From Brevibacillus agri (GTDB taxonomy: Bacteria; Bacillota; Bacilli; Brevibacillales; Brevibacillaceae), in contig NZ_CP026363.1 in NCBI RefSeq assembly GCF_004117055.1, positions 1,727,501 through 1,791,500 on the forward strand: a stretch of 64,000 bases of DNA. The letters are read 5' to 3'. The notes under the pieces were generated by a model. It searched no databases, was not told the DNA's origin, and saw nothing but the letters and a program-made list of their open reading frames with translations. This document shows, piece by piece, positions 53,875 through 62,856 of the stretch. Every line of letters starts with the position of its first letter. Position 1 is the stretch's first letter. A program made the position numbers and the translations under genes.

Positions 53875-53958
53875 AAGAAAATCCCCTCCGGTCAACAGTG
53901 TTGATCTCATCATACCATGAGGTCTTTTTTCACTGTCTACCATGAGGGGATAATACCA

Positions 53959-54100
53959 AAGCTGGGCGGGCTGCACTCCGCCAAAACGATCCTCTACTCC
54001 GTCGATTTTGCCGAGATCGAGGAAATGCAGCGCGAAGGACGCTGGGCAGAAGCGGGCGAGCGCATGGCGCAGGCGGCGCAGGGTCTGGAGGCGGCGGGGG
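53959..54100 (+). pseudogene. Aspartate racemase, 3' fragment downstream of the IS
   Basis: The frame continues the racemase (KLGGLHSAKTILYSVDF; EGRWAEAGERMAQAAQGLEA) and stops matching near GLEAAGAE, where a DeoR-type sequence takes over in another frame. The C-terminal two thirds of the racemase, with the second catalytic cysteine, are missing. Confidence 0.78.
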
Positions 54101-54484
54101 CTGAACGGCCTGCTCAGCGCAGAGGTCTACTTTTTGGGCGGCAGGGTGAACGCCAAACATTACCGCGTTGGCGGTCCGTTTGCCGAGAAGATGATGAAGT
54201 CGTTTTACGTCGACAAAGCGTTTCTTTCCATGGATGGCGTGCTGCTGCACAAGGGCCTGACCTGCTATGACCCAGAGCGGGCTGAGCTGGCCAAGCATTT
54301 TATCGAAAATGCCAATGAGAGCATCGTGCTGGCCGACCATTCCAAAGTCGGGATCAGCACTTTGTGCAAAGTGGCGGACCTCAAGGAAATTGACATGGTC
54401 ATTAGCGATGCGGCCGCCCCGGAGGAATGGAACGAAGAGTTGCAGGCGAAGGGTGTCACTTGGCTGGTGGCAAAAGAGCTGTAG
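54101..54484 (+). pseudogene. DeoR-family regulator, C-terminal fragment
   Basis: The frame NGLLSAEVYFLGGRVN, then DKAFLSMDGVLLHKGLTC and ANESIVLADHSKVGISTLCK, is the sugar-phosphate sensor domain of DeoR/GlpR-type repressors up to its natural stop at 54484. The DNA-binding half is absent. It is joined directly to the racemase fragment, so a deletion has fused two unrelated genes. Confidence 0.8.
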
Positions 54485-54521
54485 GCGGGCACCAGCGAAA
54501 AAACGAATGAAACACGAACAG

Positions 54522-54554
54522 GCCGGATTGCTCCGTGGGGGAATCCGGCTTTTT
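54522..54554 (+). terminator. Terminator after the DeoR remnant
   Basis: GCCGGATT pairs with AATCCGGC and T5 follows. Confidence 0.85.
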
Positions 54555-54673
54555 GCGTTTTGTCCAAAAAGAGGCGCGAAAGCCGGGGCGCTGTCGCGAG
54601 TTTGGACAAAAAATAGTGGAGAACGTGCATTGTTTGTCCTCATGGAAGCACATAAGATGATGAAAAAGCTTGT

Positions 54674-54692
54674 GAGAATGATAATCATCATA
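54674..54692. promoter_or_regulatory. Fur box
   Basis: GAGAATGATAATCATCATA matches the 19-bp GATAATGATAATCATTATC consensus at 16 positions. It lies 35 bases before the siderophore-binding-protein pseudogene, indicating iron repression. Confidence 0.88.
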
Positions 54693-54726
54693 AGCTCATC
54701 AGCAGCAAAAGAAGAGAGGGTAAAAC

Positions 54727-55447
54727 ATGGGGAGAAATCGTCGGAAAATCGTATTCGCGTGGCTGGCAGTTTTGCTGATCGCAATGGCAGGACTCGCCGC
54801 GTGCGGGGAAAAAGCGCCGGAACAGCAGGCTGCAGGCACAGGCACAGAGAGCGGGCAGCAGCCAGCCGAGCAACAGCCAGCGGCCAGCAAGGAAGCATCG
54901 GCAGAAACGAGAGTCGTCCAAGATGCGTACGGTGACGTCACGATTCCGGCTCATCCGCAGCGAGTGGCGGCCATTTATCAGGAAGACTTTTTGCTGGCCC
55001 TGGGCGTGACGCCGATCGTCCAATGGTACCACCCGGCATGGGGCAAACAAGATTACCTTGGCCTGGATGTGCCGCCGTTTGACATTACAGGCAGCATGGA
55101 GGCGCTGATTGCCGCCAACCCTGACCTGATTATCGTCGACGGAGGCGCGGATAAAGAGAAATACGAGCAGTACAGCAAGGTAGCGCCTACCTATAAACTG
55201 CCGGACGAGCTGCGCAACGACACGATTGGCCGCCTGAAAAAGATCGCCGACCTGTTGGGCATCCCGGAAAAAGGATTCCCCGGAAAACAAAGAGGCGCTG
55301 AAAATTCTCCAGGACCCGCTCTGGCAATCCGTCCCGGCGGTGAAAAAAGGGCATGTGTACCAGATGAACCGGACGCACTGGCAATCTGGCGCGATCATTG
55401 CCAATATGATGAAAGCAGACGATCTTATCAACACGTTCGTCAAGTAA
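54727..55447 (+). pseudogene. Siderophore-binding lipoprotein (FeuA/FecB-like), internally deleted
   Basis: The product has a lipoprotein signal (IAMAGLAACGE), a Q/P-rich linker and the N-terminal lobe (VVQDAYGDVTIPAHPQRVAA; AANPDLIIVDGG). After IADLLGIPEKG the frame shifts and roughly 100 residues are missing. The true C-terminus (ALKILQDPLWQSVPAVKKGH to DDLINTFVK) is readable in the next frame and ends at 55447. The hinge and most of the second lobe are lost, so ligand binding is impossible. Fur box upstream. Confidence 0.85.
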
Positions 55448-55490
55448 AGCCAGCCGTTGTCTAGGCGAGCTGGGAGCCAGGCAGAAAGAG

Positions 55491-55544
55491 GGTGGCCCGG
55501 GGCAGATGAAACTGCGTCTCGGGCCGCCTTCTTCGCTTTTTTCC
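55491..55544. terminator. Probable terminator hairpin
   Basis: GGCCCG and CGGGCC with inner GCAG/CTGC form a stem, followed by a T-rich stretch (CTTCTTCGCTTTTTT). Confidence 0.5.
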
Positions 55545-55619
55545 ATTTTCCACAAGCGGCATTCGCCGTAGCCGAACCTGCTCTTTTGCTTGGCAAATCC
55601 CGTTTGTCCCCGTATAATA

Positions 55620-55638
55620 TATAATGATAATCATTCTC
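55620..55638. promoter_or_regulatory. Fur box
   Basis: TATAATGATAATCATTCTC matches the Fur consensus at 17 of 19 positions and overlaps the -10 region (TATAAT at 55613) of the AraC-type pseudogene. Confidence 0.9.
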
Positions 55639-55655
55639 ATGTGATGGGTGAGGAT

Positions 55656-56332
55656 ATGCACACTAACGGGACGAAGAAACAACTGTACCCATCAGCGATT
55701 TGCGTGCTGACGGGCATGGAACGAGGGGTTCTTGCATCGCATTCTTGCCAGGACAGCACGGAATCGAATGATTTTACCATGATCGTGACCACGGATGGAC
55801 TAGGCGTCCTGCAAGTCGACCAATCCCGCTTACGTCTTGGAAAAGAAAGCTGCTGGATCGCCGCGCCGGGCCAGCGTGTGCAAATTTGCGCCGCTGAGCG
55901 GGAACTCGAATACTATCGTTTGCCGCCCAAAACAAGCTGTCCCGCAGTCTGAAAGGACAGACGGTGGCGTTTTTGCGCATTTTGCCAGACAAGATCATCG
56001 TGGAGAAGACGTACACGGCTCCCGTGATGTTTGAGGATTTGCGCATGCAGCCGCACCCGCTGGTCAAAGCGCTTTCAATCGCCGAAGCAAGGGCAGGGGT
56101 GTCGCGGGAGTGGCTCGCCTCGCTTGACGCCGACCACATTTTTTACTCGTTCGACAAGTGGCACGAAGCGGACGAAGGCGCGGAAAAGCGGCTGATCGAC
56201 CAACCTGTCTGGCAGTCTCTGCGAGCCGTACGCAACAACTGTGCGTACGAGGTCGATTTCATCACCTGGATGAATCACGGAATCATTGCCAACGGGAAAA
56301 AAATTGACGAGATTCTCAGCGTGTTGGCCTAG
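55656..56332 (+). pseudogene. AraC-type siderophore regulator (Btr/YbbB-like), internally deleted
   Basis: The first part (to about 55950) is the arabinose-binding-like sensor (VTTDGLGVLQVDQSRLRLGK). The AraC helix-turn-helix that should follow is gone. After a frameshift the sequence resumes inside a periplasmic-binding-type domain (FEDLRMQPHPLVKAL; FYSFDKWHEADEGAEKR) ending at 56332. Btr-type activators combine AraC and FeuA-like domains and switch on siderophore uptake. Without its HTH this copy cannot bind DNA. Confidence 0.75.
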
Positions 56333-56381
56333 AGAGTTGGGAAATGTTTCAATCGTACAAAAAAGACCTCTCTTTTGTCCA

Positions 56382-56433
56382 TTGACACCTTTTTCGTCAA
56401 TCGCCTAAAATCCTACTATGATAATAAGAATCA
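56382..56433 (+). promoter_or_regulatory. Promoter with Fur-like site for the siderophore permeases
   Basis: TTGACA (56382-56387) and TAAAAT (56406-56411) are 18 bases apart. TGATAAT-A-AGAATCA (56419-56433) just after the -10 is a 7-1-7 Fur-type repeat with mismatches in the right arm. Confidence 0.65.
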
Positions 56434-56510
56434 ATTTCAGATTTTTGCCGGAAGGGAAGGAGAAAGCGTCGTTCAGTGCATTTACATAATGAATGGAAAA
56501 GGTGGCTAGC

Positions 56511-57566
56511 ATGGGTCAACAGGTACAATCTCTGAAACAAGGAGCCCAATCGAAAGCGGAACAGTTTCGTTCGCGTCCGTGGGCAGCAACGCTGATCCTG
56601 ACGGGCGGGGTCTTTGCATTGATATTCGGCATGTTTCTGTCCGTATCATTCGGGGCAGCAGACATCCGGTTTTCTGTCGTTTGGGATGCCATTTTTCATT
56701 TTAATCCAGATATTACTCAGCACCAGATTATTCAGGAGATACGTCTTCCCCGCTTACTCGGGGGCGCGATGGTCGGAGCCAGCTTCGCTGTTGCTGGCGC
56801 GATCATGCAAGGGATGACGCGCAACCCGCTGGCAGACTCCGGCTTGCTCGGGCTAAATGCCGGGGCGGGCTTCGTGATTGCGCTCTGCTTCGCGTTTTTT
56901 CCGGGATTGCCGTTCATGTACTTGATTTTGTACGGCTTTTTGGGCGCAGGCGTCGGCGCAGGATTGGTTTACGGGATCGGCTCGATGGCCAAAGGCGGGC
57001 TGACCCCTGTGCGGCTCGTGCTTGCCGGGGCGGCGCTCAGCGCGCTTTTGTCCGCGCTCAGCGAAGGGATTGCGCTGTACTTTAAAATCGGCCAAGACCT
57101 GGCTTTCTGGTACGCAGGCGGGGTAGCCGGAACGAAATGGTTCCAGTTGAAAGTGATGTTCCCCTGGATTGCGGCTGCCATCCTGGGGGCGATTGTTTTG
57201 TCCCGTTCGATTACGATGCTCAGTCTCGGCGAGGAGATCGCCAAAGGGCTGGGGCAGCGAACGGCGCTTGTCAAGCTGGCGGGTACCGTCATCGTTTTGA
57301 TTTTGGCAGGCTCGGCCGTTGCGGTTGTAGGCGCGGTTGGCTTTGTCGGCCTGATTATTCCTCACTTGACCCGCTATCTCGTCGGGGTCGACTATCGCTG
57401 GATTATTCCATGCTCGGCCGTTTTGGGCGCCTTGCTCGTCGTCTTTGCCGACCTGGCCGCGCGAATGGTGAATCCGCCGTACGAAACACCTCTGGGAGCA
57501 CTTATTGCGCTGATTGGCGTTCCGTTCTTCCTTTACCTCGCACGTAAAGAAAGAAGGGAGATGTAG
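56511..57566 (+). CDS. Iron-siderophore ABC permease (FecCD, FeuB-like)
   Basis: A 351-residue FecCD permease with about ten membrane helices. Family segments include EIRLPRLLGGAMVGASFAVAG, MTRNPLADSGLLGLNAGAGF and VGFVGLIIPHLTR. AAAAGGTGG precedes the ATG at 56511; ATG 56493 is an alternative. It pairs with the next permease two bases downstream. No ATPase gene is present, as in the Feu system, which uses a shared ATPase. Confidence 0.91.
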   Translation: MGQQVQSLKQGAQSKAEQFRSRPWAATLILTGGVFALIFGMFLSVSFGAADIRFSVVWDAIFHFNPDITQHQIIQEIRLPRLLGGAMVGASFAVAGAIMQGMTRNPLADSGLLGLNAGAGFVIALCFAFFPGLPFMYLILYGFLGAGVGAGLVYGIGSMAKGGLTPVRLVLAGAALSALLSALSEGIALYFKIGQDLAFWYAGGVAGTKWFQLKVMFPWIAAAILGAIVLSRSITMLSLGEEIAKGLGQRTALVKLAGTVIVLILAGSAVAVVGAVGFVGLIIPHLTRYLVGVDYRWIIPCSAVLGALLVVFADLAARMVNPPYETPLGALIALIGVPFFLYLARKERREM

Positions 57567-57568
57567 AT

Positions 57569-58600
57569 ATGCAACCAGCTACGGCTCATTTCGATGCCCG
57601 CAAGCGCAGCAGGGGCATCCTCGTCATGACCATTTTGTCCGTGCTCATCCTGATCGCTTTCATCATCAGCATGAACACGGGATACATCCGTCTGTCGCCT
57701 ATGGATCTGCTCATGACCTTGTTCGGGGCGGGGACAGAGAAGCAAAACCTGATTTTGTTTGATTTCCGTTTGCCGCGCATCGTCATTTCGATTTTGATCG
57801 GCGCTGGTCTGGCGGTTTCCGGCTGCATCATTCAAGGGATTTCCCGCAACGCTTTGGCCGACCCGGGGATTTTGGGGATCAACTCCGGCGCGGGCTTGAT
57901 GGTCATGCTGTTCATTTCGTTCTATCCGTCGACGGCTGCCGCGCCTGTATTTTTGCTGCCGGTATTGGCTTTGGTGGGCGCGAGCCTGACGGCGGCACTG
58001 ATTTTCGTTCTTTCCTATCAGCGGCACAAAGGCTTGTCGCCGATTCGCATCTTGCTGACCGGGATCGCGGTCGCTGCGGGCATGAGCGCGGCGATGATCG
58101 TGCTGACGCTCAAGCTGAGCCCGGACAAATACCAGTTCGTAGCCACCTGGCTTGCCGGAAGCATCTGGGGGACCAACTGGAAGTTCGTCCTGTCGCTCTT
58201 GCCGTGGATCGTCGTCCTGCTGCCTTTCGTCTTTTACAAGGCGCGGGTGATGAACGTCCTCAATCTGGGAGAGGAGCTGTCGATCGGCCTTGGCGCTCCG
58301 GTGGCGAGAGAGCAGCTCAAGCTGTTGGCCGCTTCGGTCGGACTTGCCGCATCGTGCGTAGCGGTCAGCGGCGGTATCGGCTTCGTCGGCCTGATTGGCC
58401 CGCACCTCGCCCGCAGGCTTGTCGGGCCGAAGCACGAGATGCTGCTGCCTACTTCTGCGTTGACAGGGGCGCTTCTGGTCATCGTCGCCGACACGATCGG
58501 ACGCTGGATTTTGCAGCCGTCCGAGATTCCGACCGGGATCGTGGTCGCTGTCATCGGGGCTCCGTACTTCTTGTACTTGCTTGCCCGTTCGAAGGCGTAG
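57569..58600 (+). CDS. Iron-siderophore ABC permease (FecCD, FeuC-like)
   Basis: A 343-residue FecCD permease: [41 protein letters not shown] and [17 protein letters not shown]. It should form a heterodimer with the preceding permease. The gene looks intact even though the binding protein of the same locus is destroyed, so the channel must use another binding protein or be on the way to loss. Confidence 0.91.
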   Translation: MQPATAHFDARKRSRGILVMTILSVLILIAFIISMNTGYIRLSPMDLLMTLFGAGTEKQNLILFDFRLPRIVISILIGAGLAVSGCIIQGISRNALADPGILGINSGAGLMVMLFISFYPSTAAAPVFLLPVLALVGASLTAALIFVLSYQRHKGLSPIRILLTGIAVAAGMSAAMIVLTLKLSPDKYQFVATWLAGSIWGTNWKFVLSLLPWIVVLLPFVFYKARVMNVLNLGEELSIGLGAPVAREQLKLLAASVGLAASCVAVSGGIGFVGLIGPHLARRLVGPKHEMLLPTSALTGALLVIVADTIGRWILQPSEIPTGIVVAVIGAPYFLYLLARSKA

Positions 58601-58621
58601 AGAAAAGAGAGAGTCTGTCAC

Positions 58622-59046
58622 TGCGGGGGGAGAGATATGAGGAACTGTGGGAGGTGGCCAGACGAGCGCAGTTGGAAGAGATGATCCGTTCCATGCCGGA
58701 CGGGCTGGACACGCTGATCGGGGAGCGGGGAGTCAAGCTGTCCGGCGGTCAAAAGCAGCGTCTGTCCATCGCGCGGATGTTTTTGAAAAAGCCTCCGATA
58801 CTCATTCTCGATGAAGCGACCTCCGCTCTCGACACCGAGACGGAAGCGGCGATTCAGCAGGCTTTGGCGGAGCTTTCCCAAGGGCGTACAACGCTCGTGA
58901 TCGCTCACCGCCTGGCGACGATCAAAAACGCAGACCGGATCATTGTCGTCGCCGACCAGGGAATTGTCGAGCAAGGGCATCACGACGAGCTTTTGCAGAC
59001 GAAAGGCGTGTACAGCAGGCTGCACCAGGCGCAGTTCGGCTCGTAA
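58622..59046 (+). pseudogene. ABC exporter (MsbA/LmrA-type), C-terminal fragment
   Basis: About 140 codons encode the end of an ABC-exporter nucleotide-binding domain: [20 protein letters not shown] (signature), [14 protein letters not shown] (Walker B) and [15 protein letters not shown] (H-loop). The membrane domain and Walker A are absent and there is no start signal. The frame simply emerges from the end of the permease region. Another product of a large deletion. Confidence 0.8.
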
Positions 59047-59126
59047 GCGGGCAACTGCGTACACCTGGGCGCGGAAGCTTCGCTCTCCAGCGAAAACGAG
59101 CGAAAACGAATAAGGCCAAAAAAGTG

Positions 59127-59177
59127 GCGAGCGTATCTTTCGAACCAGTGGTTTCGGGAGGTGCGCTCGCTTTTTTG
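59127..59177. terminator. Terminator after the exporter fragment
   Basis: GCGAGCG pairs with CGCTCGC, flanked by A6 on the left and T6 on the right. Confidence 0.75.
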
Positions 59178-59412
59178 ATGGGCGACTGCGCTGTGTCCAG
59201 TCGGTCGGCCCCGCCTGGTAGGACAAGCGTTTCGGCCAGTTACGCCGGGCTGTTCTGTGCAAAAGAAACCGCCAGTCTCTCCTTTCGCGGTTGGTAATGC
59301 GCAGTTTGGTTGTATAATGGTGGTAGCAGAAAGGGTTTTCAGACAGCTTGGCTAACGGCAAGAAGAGGGGAGCCAGCAATCGTTCAGGGACGGGACAGGA
59401 CAGGAAGGAGTG

Positions 59413-60459
59413 ATGAGCGTGATCGACCGACTGGACCATCTGGTTTTGACTGTCCGTGATCTGGAAGCAACCTGCCAGTTTTACGAGCGCGTGCTTGGTA
59501 TGCAGGTTGTAACTTTTGACAATGGCAGGCGGGCATTGCACTTTGGACAGCAAAAAATCAACCTTCATCTGGCAGGACGCGAATTTGAGCCGAAAGCGCG
59601 GCACCCGCAACCTGGCTCTGCCGACATATGCCTGATCGCAGCAGTGCCACTGGAACAAGTCATCGAGAAAATAACCGCATGTGGAGTCGAGATCGAGGCG
59701 GGGCCTGTACAGCGGACGGGGGCTACCGGACCGATTCGCTCTGTCTACGTGCGCGACCCGGATCAAAACCTCATTGAAGTGGCGGAGTATGCGCAAGCTG
59801 CTGATCTGTTGGCGAAGGAAGCGGCCGTCCAGGCAATTTCCGACGTGCTCAAGCAGCGCGAGCCGGGGATCATGGGCGCACAGCAAGCAGGGGTGTTTGG
59901 CATTTTGCTCCCGTTGGTGAAAATGGACGACGGCAAGCTCGGGGTCTTGTTTGAAAAGCGGGCCAGCACGATGCGCAGACAGGCGAACGAAATTTGTTTT
60001 CCCGGCGGCCGCGCAGAGGAAGGCGACGCGTCGAGGTGGGCGACGGCGCGCCGGGAGACGAGCGAGGAGCTGGGCGTGCCGTTAGAGAAGATTCACTACG
60101 TCGGCGAGCTGGATCGGCTGATCGGGCCGGGACATGCCGCTATTTACCCGTTTGTAGGCTACGTGGAGGGGATCGCGGACATGAAGCCGAATCCCGACGA
60201 GGTCGGCGAGGTGTTCGTCATCGCGCTTGAGCGGCTGGCTGCCGCCGAGCCTTCCACGTACACCTCAGCGCTTGTCACCGAGCCGGAGGAAGACTTTCCT
60301 TACCATCTGATTCCCGGCGGCAAACGGTATCCGTGGCGCACAGGCACGGTCGAGCATCTGTTTTACGAGCTGGACGGACGAGTCATCTGGGGACTGACTG
60401 CCCGTGTGCTGGCGCATTTTCTCGAACGGCTGCAAAGCGAGGGCTGGTCTCGCAAGTAA
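59413..60459 (+). CDS. VOC (glyoxalase-like) - Nudix fusion protein
   Basis: A 348-residue two-domain protein. Residues 1-125 form a vicinal-oxygen-chelate domain ([36 protein letters not shown], with metal-ligand-type His and Glu). Residues 150-345 form a Nudix hydrolase of the CoA-pyrophosphatase type ([11 protein letters not shown] then [11 protein letters not shown], the Nudix box with Asp at the first acid). Both halves seem complete. GGAAGGAG lies just before ATG 59413; GTG 59419 is better spaced and may be the true start. The fusion could couple detoxification to CoA-ester cleavage (inference). Confidence 0.85.
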   Translation: MSVIDRLDHLVLTVRDLEATCQFYERVLGMQVVTFDNGRRALHFGQQKINLHLAGREFEPKARHPQPGSADICLIAAVPLEQVIEKITACGVEIEAGPVQRTGATGPIRSVYVRDPDQNLIEVAEYAQAADLLAKEAAVQAISDVLKQREPGIMGAQQAGVFGILLPLVKMDDGKLGVLFEKRASTMRRQANEICFPGGRAEEGDASRWATARRETSEELGVPLEKIHYVGELDRLIGPGHAAIYPFVGYVEGIADMKPNPDEVGEVFVIALERLAAAEPSTYTSALVTEPEEDFPYHLIPGGKRYPWRTGTVEHLFYELDGRVIWGLTARVLAHFLERLQSEGWSRK

Positions 60460-60490
60460 AAAAGCAACAGACAAAGGGAGTGGATGAAGC

Positions 60491-61561
60491 ATGTGGAAAG
60501 GAAATCCGGTTACGTCACGTCTGCAAATCAAATGGCCGATCATCCAGGCGCCGATGGCGGGGGGAGCAACTACGCCGGCACTGGTCGCAGCCGTCTCGGA
60601 AGCAGGCGGACTGGGCACGCTCGGAGCGGCCTACATGAGTCCGCAGCAAATCCGCGAAGCGATACACGCCATTCGCGAGCGGACAGACAAGCCTTTTGGT
60701 GTCAATCTGTTCATCCCGGAAGACTTCGACCAGGAGCAGCCGATCGCGGCGAATGTGGCTGCGGCGCTCAACGAGGTGCGGCGCGAGCTGGACATCCCGG
60801 AAAATCCTGAGGTCACGAGCTTCGCCGAAAATTTTGCCGAGCAGTTGGCCGTCGTGCTGGAAGAAGTGCCTGCGGTCTTCAGCTTTACGTTTGGCATGCT
60901 CGATGCGCGCTCGCTCCAGGCGTTGAAGCAAAAAGGGGTGACGGTCATCGGGACGGCTACGACGGTGCGCGAGGCAGTAGCTCTCGAAGCTTGCGGAGTG
61001 GACATGATTGCAGCGCAGGGCAGTGAAGCGGGCGGGCATCGCGGCTCGTTTTTGCCGGACGCTCCCAACAATCTGATCGGCACGATGGCATTGGTGCCGC
61101 AGATTGTGGATCGGGTGAAAATTCCTGTCATCGCGGCAGGCGGGATCATGGACGGACGGGGCATCGCCGCCGCTTTCGCGCTGGGAGCGCAGGCGGCACA
61201 GCTCGGAACGGCGTTTTTGACGTGTGCGGAAAGCGGAGCGCATCCTTTGCACAAGCAAGCCATCCGGGAGACGAGCGACGAGAGCCTCGTGTTGACGCGT
61301 GCCTTTTCCGGAAAATGGGCGAGAGGCATCCAGAACGACTTCATGCGAAAAATGGCGCCGCTGGAGCACGAACTGCCGACCTATCCGGTGCAAAATGCGC
61401 TGACCAAGGACATTCGCGCCGCTTCCGGCAAACAGCAGCAAACAGCGTACATGTCGATGTGGGCCGGGCAGGCAGCGCCACTTGGTAGAGAGCTGGGAGC
61501 GGGCGAGCTCGTCTTGCAGTTGGTGGAGGAAACGAAGCGGGTATGCGGCAGCCTCGTGTAG
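60491..61561 (+). CDS. Nitronate monooxygenase (2-nitropropane dioxygenase family)
   Basis: A 356-residue FMN-dependent TIM-barrel protein: IIQAPMAGGATTPALVAAVS at the N-terminus, AAQGSEAGGHRGSF (with the catalytic His and FMN contacts) and AAGGIMDGRGIAAAFALGA. It detoxifies alkyl nitronates such as propionate-3-nitronate. AAAGGGAG precedes the ATG, 31 bases after the VOC-Nudix gene, and nagA follows 49 bases later, so the three may share a transcript. Confidence 0.91.
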   Translation: MWKGNPVTSRLQIKWPIIQAPMAGGATTPALVAAVSEAGGLGTLGAAYMSPQQIREAIHAIRERTDKPFGVNLFIPEDFDQEQPIAANVAAALNEVRRELDIPENPEVTSFAENFAEQLAVVLEEVPAVFSFTFGMLDARSLQALKQKGVTVIGTATTVREAVALEACGVDMIAAQGSEAGGHRGSFLPDAPNNLIGTMALVPQIVDRVKIPVIAAGGIMDGRGIAAAFALGAQAAQLGTAFLTCAESGAHPLHKQAIRETSDESLVLTRAFSGKWARGIQNDFMRKMAPLEHELPTYPVQNALTKDIRAASGKQQQTAYMSMWAGQAAPLGRELGAGELVLQLVEETKRVCGSLV

Positions 61562-61610
61562 AGCAGCCCGATCAACAGACTACGGCAGTGCCGTGACGGA
61601 GGAAAGCAAC

Positions 61611-62780
61611 ATGAAACAGGAGTACGCTCTCAAAGGGAAAATCATCGCAGAGGGGCAAGCAATCGCAGACGGCTTGGTCGTAGTGGCGGACGGAACGATT
61701 GTGTATGCCGGGGACGCAGCGGGCTACGCCAAGCCGTTGCCGACAGAGGTGGTGGCAACAGGGACAGGCTGGATTTGCCCTGGCTTCGTAGATATGCACA
61801 TGCACGGCATTGACGGACACGATACGATGGACGGCACGCCTGAATCTTTGCAGGCGATTTCCACGGCGCTGGCGCGGTATGGCGTGACCTCGTTTTTGGC
61901 GACGACGATGACAGCGCCTTACGAGGAACTGGAGCCTGTGCTGGAAAACATCGCGCAGGTCAGCAGGCAGGGGCTTTTGGGGGCGCAGGTGATCGGCATT
62001 CATCTGGAAGGGCCGTGGATCAACCCGCGCTACAAAGGGGCACAAAAGGAAGAAAACATCGCGCTGCCCAAGCTGGAAGCCGTACAGCGGCTGTACGAAC
62101 TGGCGCAAGGTCTGATGAAGGTCGTGACGATCGCGCCGGAGCAGCCGGAGGCGCTCGAAGCGATTGCCTGGCTGAAGGAACAGGGCGTGATCGTCTCGGC
62201 AGGGCATACCGGAGCGACGTTTGCCCAGGCGGCTGAAGCGGTCGACGCAGGCGTGCGCCATTTCACGCACTGCTTCAACGCCATGACCGGACTGCATCAC
62301 CGGGAGCCGGGCGTCGTCGGAGCGGCGATGTATCACGAGCATCTGAGCACCGAGCTGATTGCAGACGGCATTCACGTTCATCCGGCGGTGATGCGCATTT
62401 TGTACCGGGTGAAAACGGCAGAGCGGCTCGCGCTGGTCAGCGACTCCATGCGGGCGGCGGCGCTGGGCGAAGGAACGTACGATCTCGGTGGGCAAGAGGT
62501 GCGCGTCCGTGAAAATCAGGCCAAGCTGGCCGACGGGACGCTCGCTGGAAGCATCCTGACGTTGAACAGGGCAGTCGGCAACATGGTGACGCTCAGCGGC
62601 GTGCCGCTGCCGGAAGCGGTAGAGATGGCCTCCCATACGCCTGCCTCGATTCTCGGCTACGGCGAGCGAAAAGGCCGCCTGGCAGCCGGCTACGATGCGG
62701 ACATTGCGGTGCTGGATGAAAATTTTGACGTGGTGATGACATTCGTTGCCGGAAAGAACGTGTACGCGCGCTCCAATTGA
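61611..62780 (+). CDS. nagA: N-acetylglucosamine-6-phosphate deacetylase
   Basis: A 389-residue amidohydrolase-fold NagA. Metal ligands and substrate contacts are in CPGFVDMHMHGIDGHD, IGIHLEGPWINPRYKGAQ (Glu), SAGHTGAT, HCFNAMTGLHHREPG and LVSDSMRAA (catalytic Asp). It removes acetate from GlcNAc-6-phosphate to feed NagB (20340). The ATG has GGAGGAAAG upstream. The gene is not linked to nagB, unlike in many Bacillota. Confidence 0.93.
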   Translation: MKQEYALKGKIIAEGQAIADGLVVVADGTIVYAGDAAGYAKPLPTEVVATGTGWICPGFVDMHMHGIDGHDTMDGTPESLQAISTALARYGVTSFLATTMTAPYEELEPVLENIAQVSRQGLLGAQVIGIHLEGPWINPRYKGAQKEENIALPKLEAVQRLYELAQGLMKVVTIAPEQPEALEAIAWLKEQGVIVSAGHTGATFAQAAEAVDAGVRHFTHCFNAMTGLHHREPGVVGAAMYHEHLSTELIADGIHVHPAVMRILYRVKTAERLALVSDSMRAAALGEGTYDLGGQEVRVRENQAKLADGTLAGSILTLNRAVGNMVTLSGVPLPEAVEMASHTPASILGYGERKGRLAAGYDADIAVLDENFDVVMTFVAGKNVYARSN

Positions 62781-62793
62781 AAAGGCAAGGGTG

Positions 62794-62842
62794 AAAAAAA
62801 GCAGTTCGAGCTGTCAGCTTCACAGCTCGGACTGCTTTTTGC
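62794..62842. terminator. Bidirectional terminator
   Basis: AAAAAGCAGT-T-CGAGCTGT pairs with ACAGCTCG-G-ACTGCTTTTT. It serves nagA (plus) and the SgrR-like gene (minus). Confidence 0.9.
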
Positions 62843-62856
62843 TTGGGGGACGACGC

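Larger units (their letters stand above)
52681..53958. mobile_element. IS3-family insertion sequence (about 1.28 kb)
   Basis: The ends are TGGTCATAGCCCC and, inverted, TGGTATTATCCCC, followed inward on both sides by GTAGACA. A 4-bp AAGC repeat flanks the element (52677-52680 and 53959-53962), which fits IS150-type duplications. It carries orfA and orfB on the minus strand with a slippery A AAA AAG between them. It splits an aspartate racemase gene. Confidence 0.87.
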
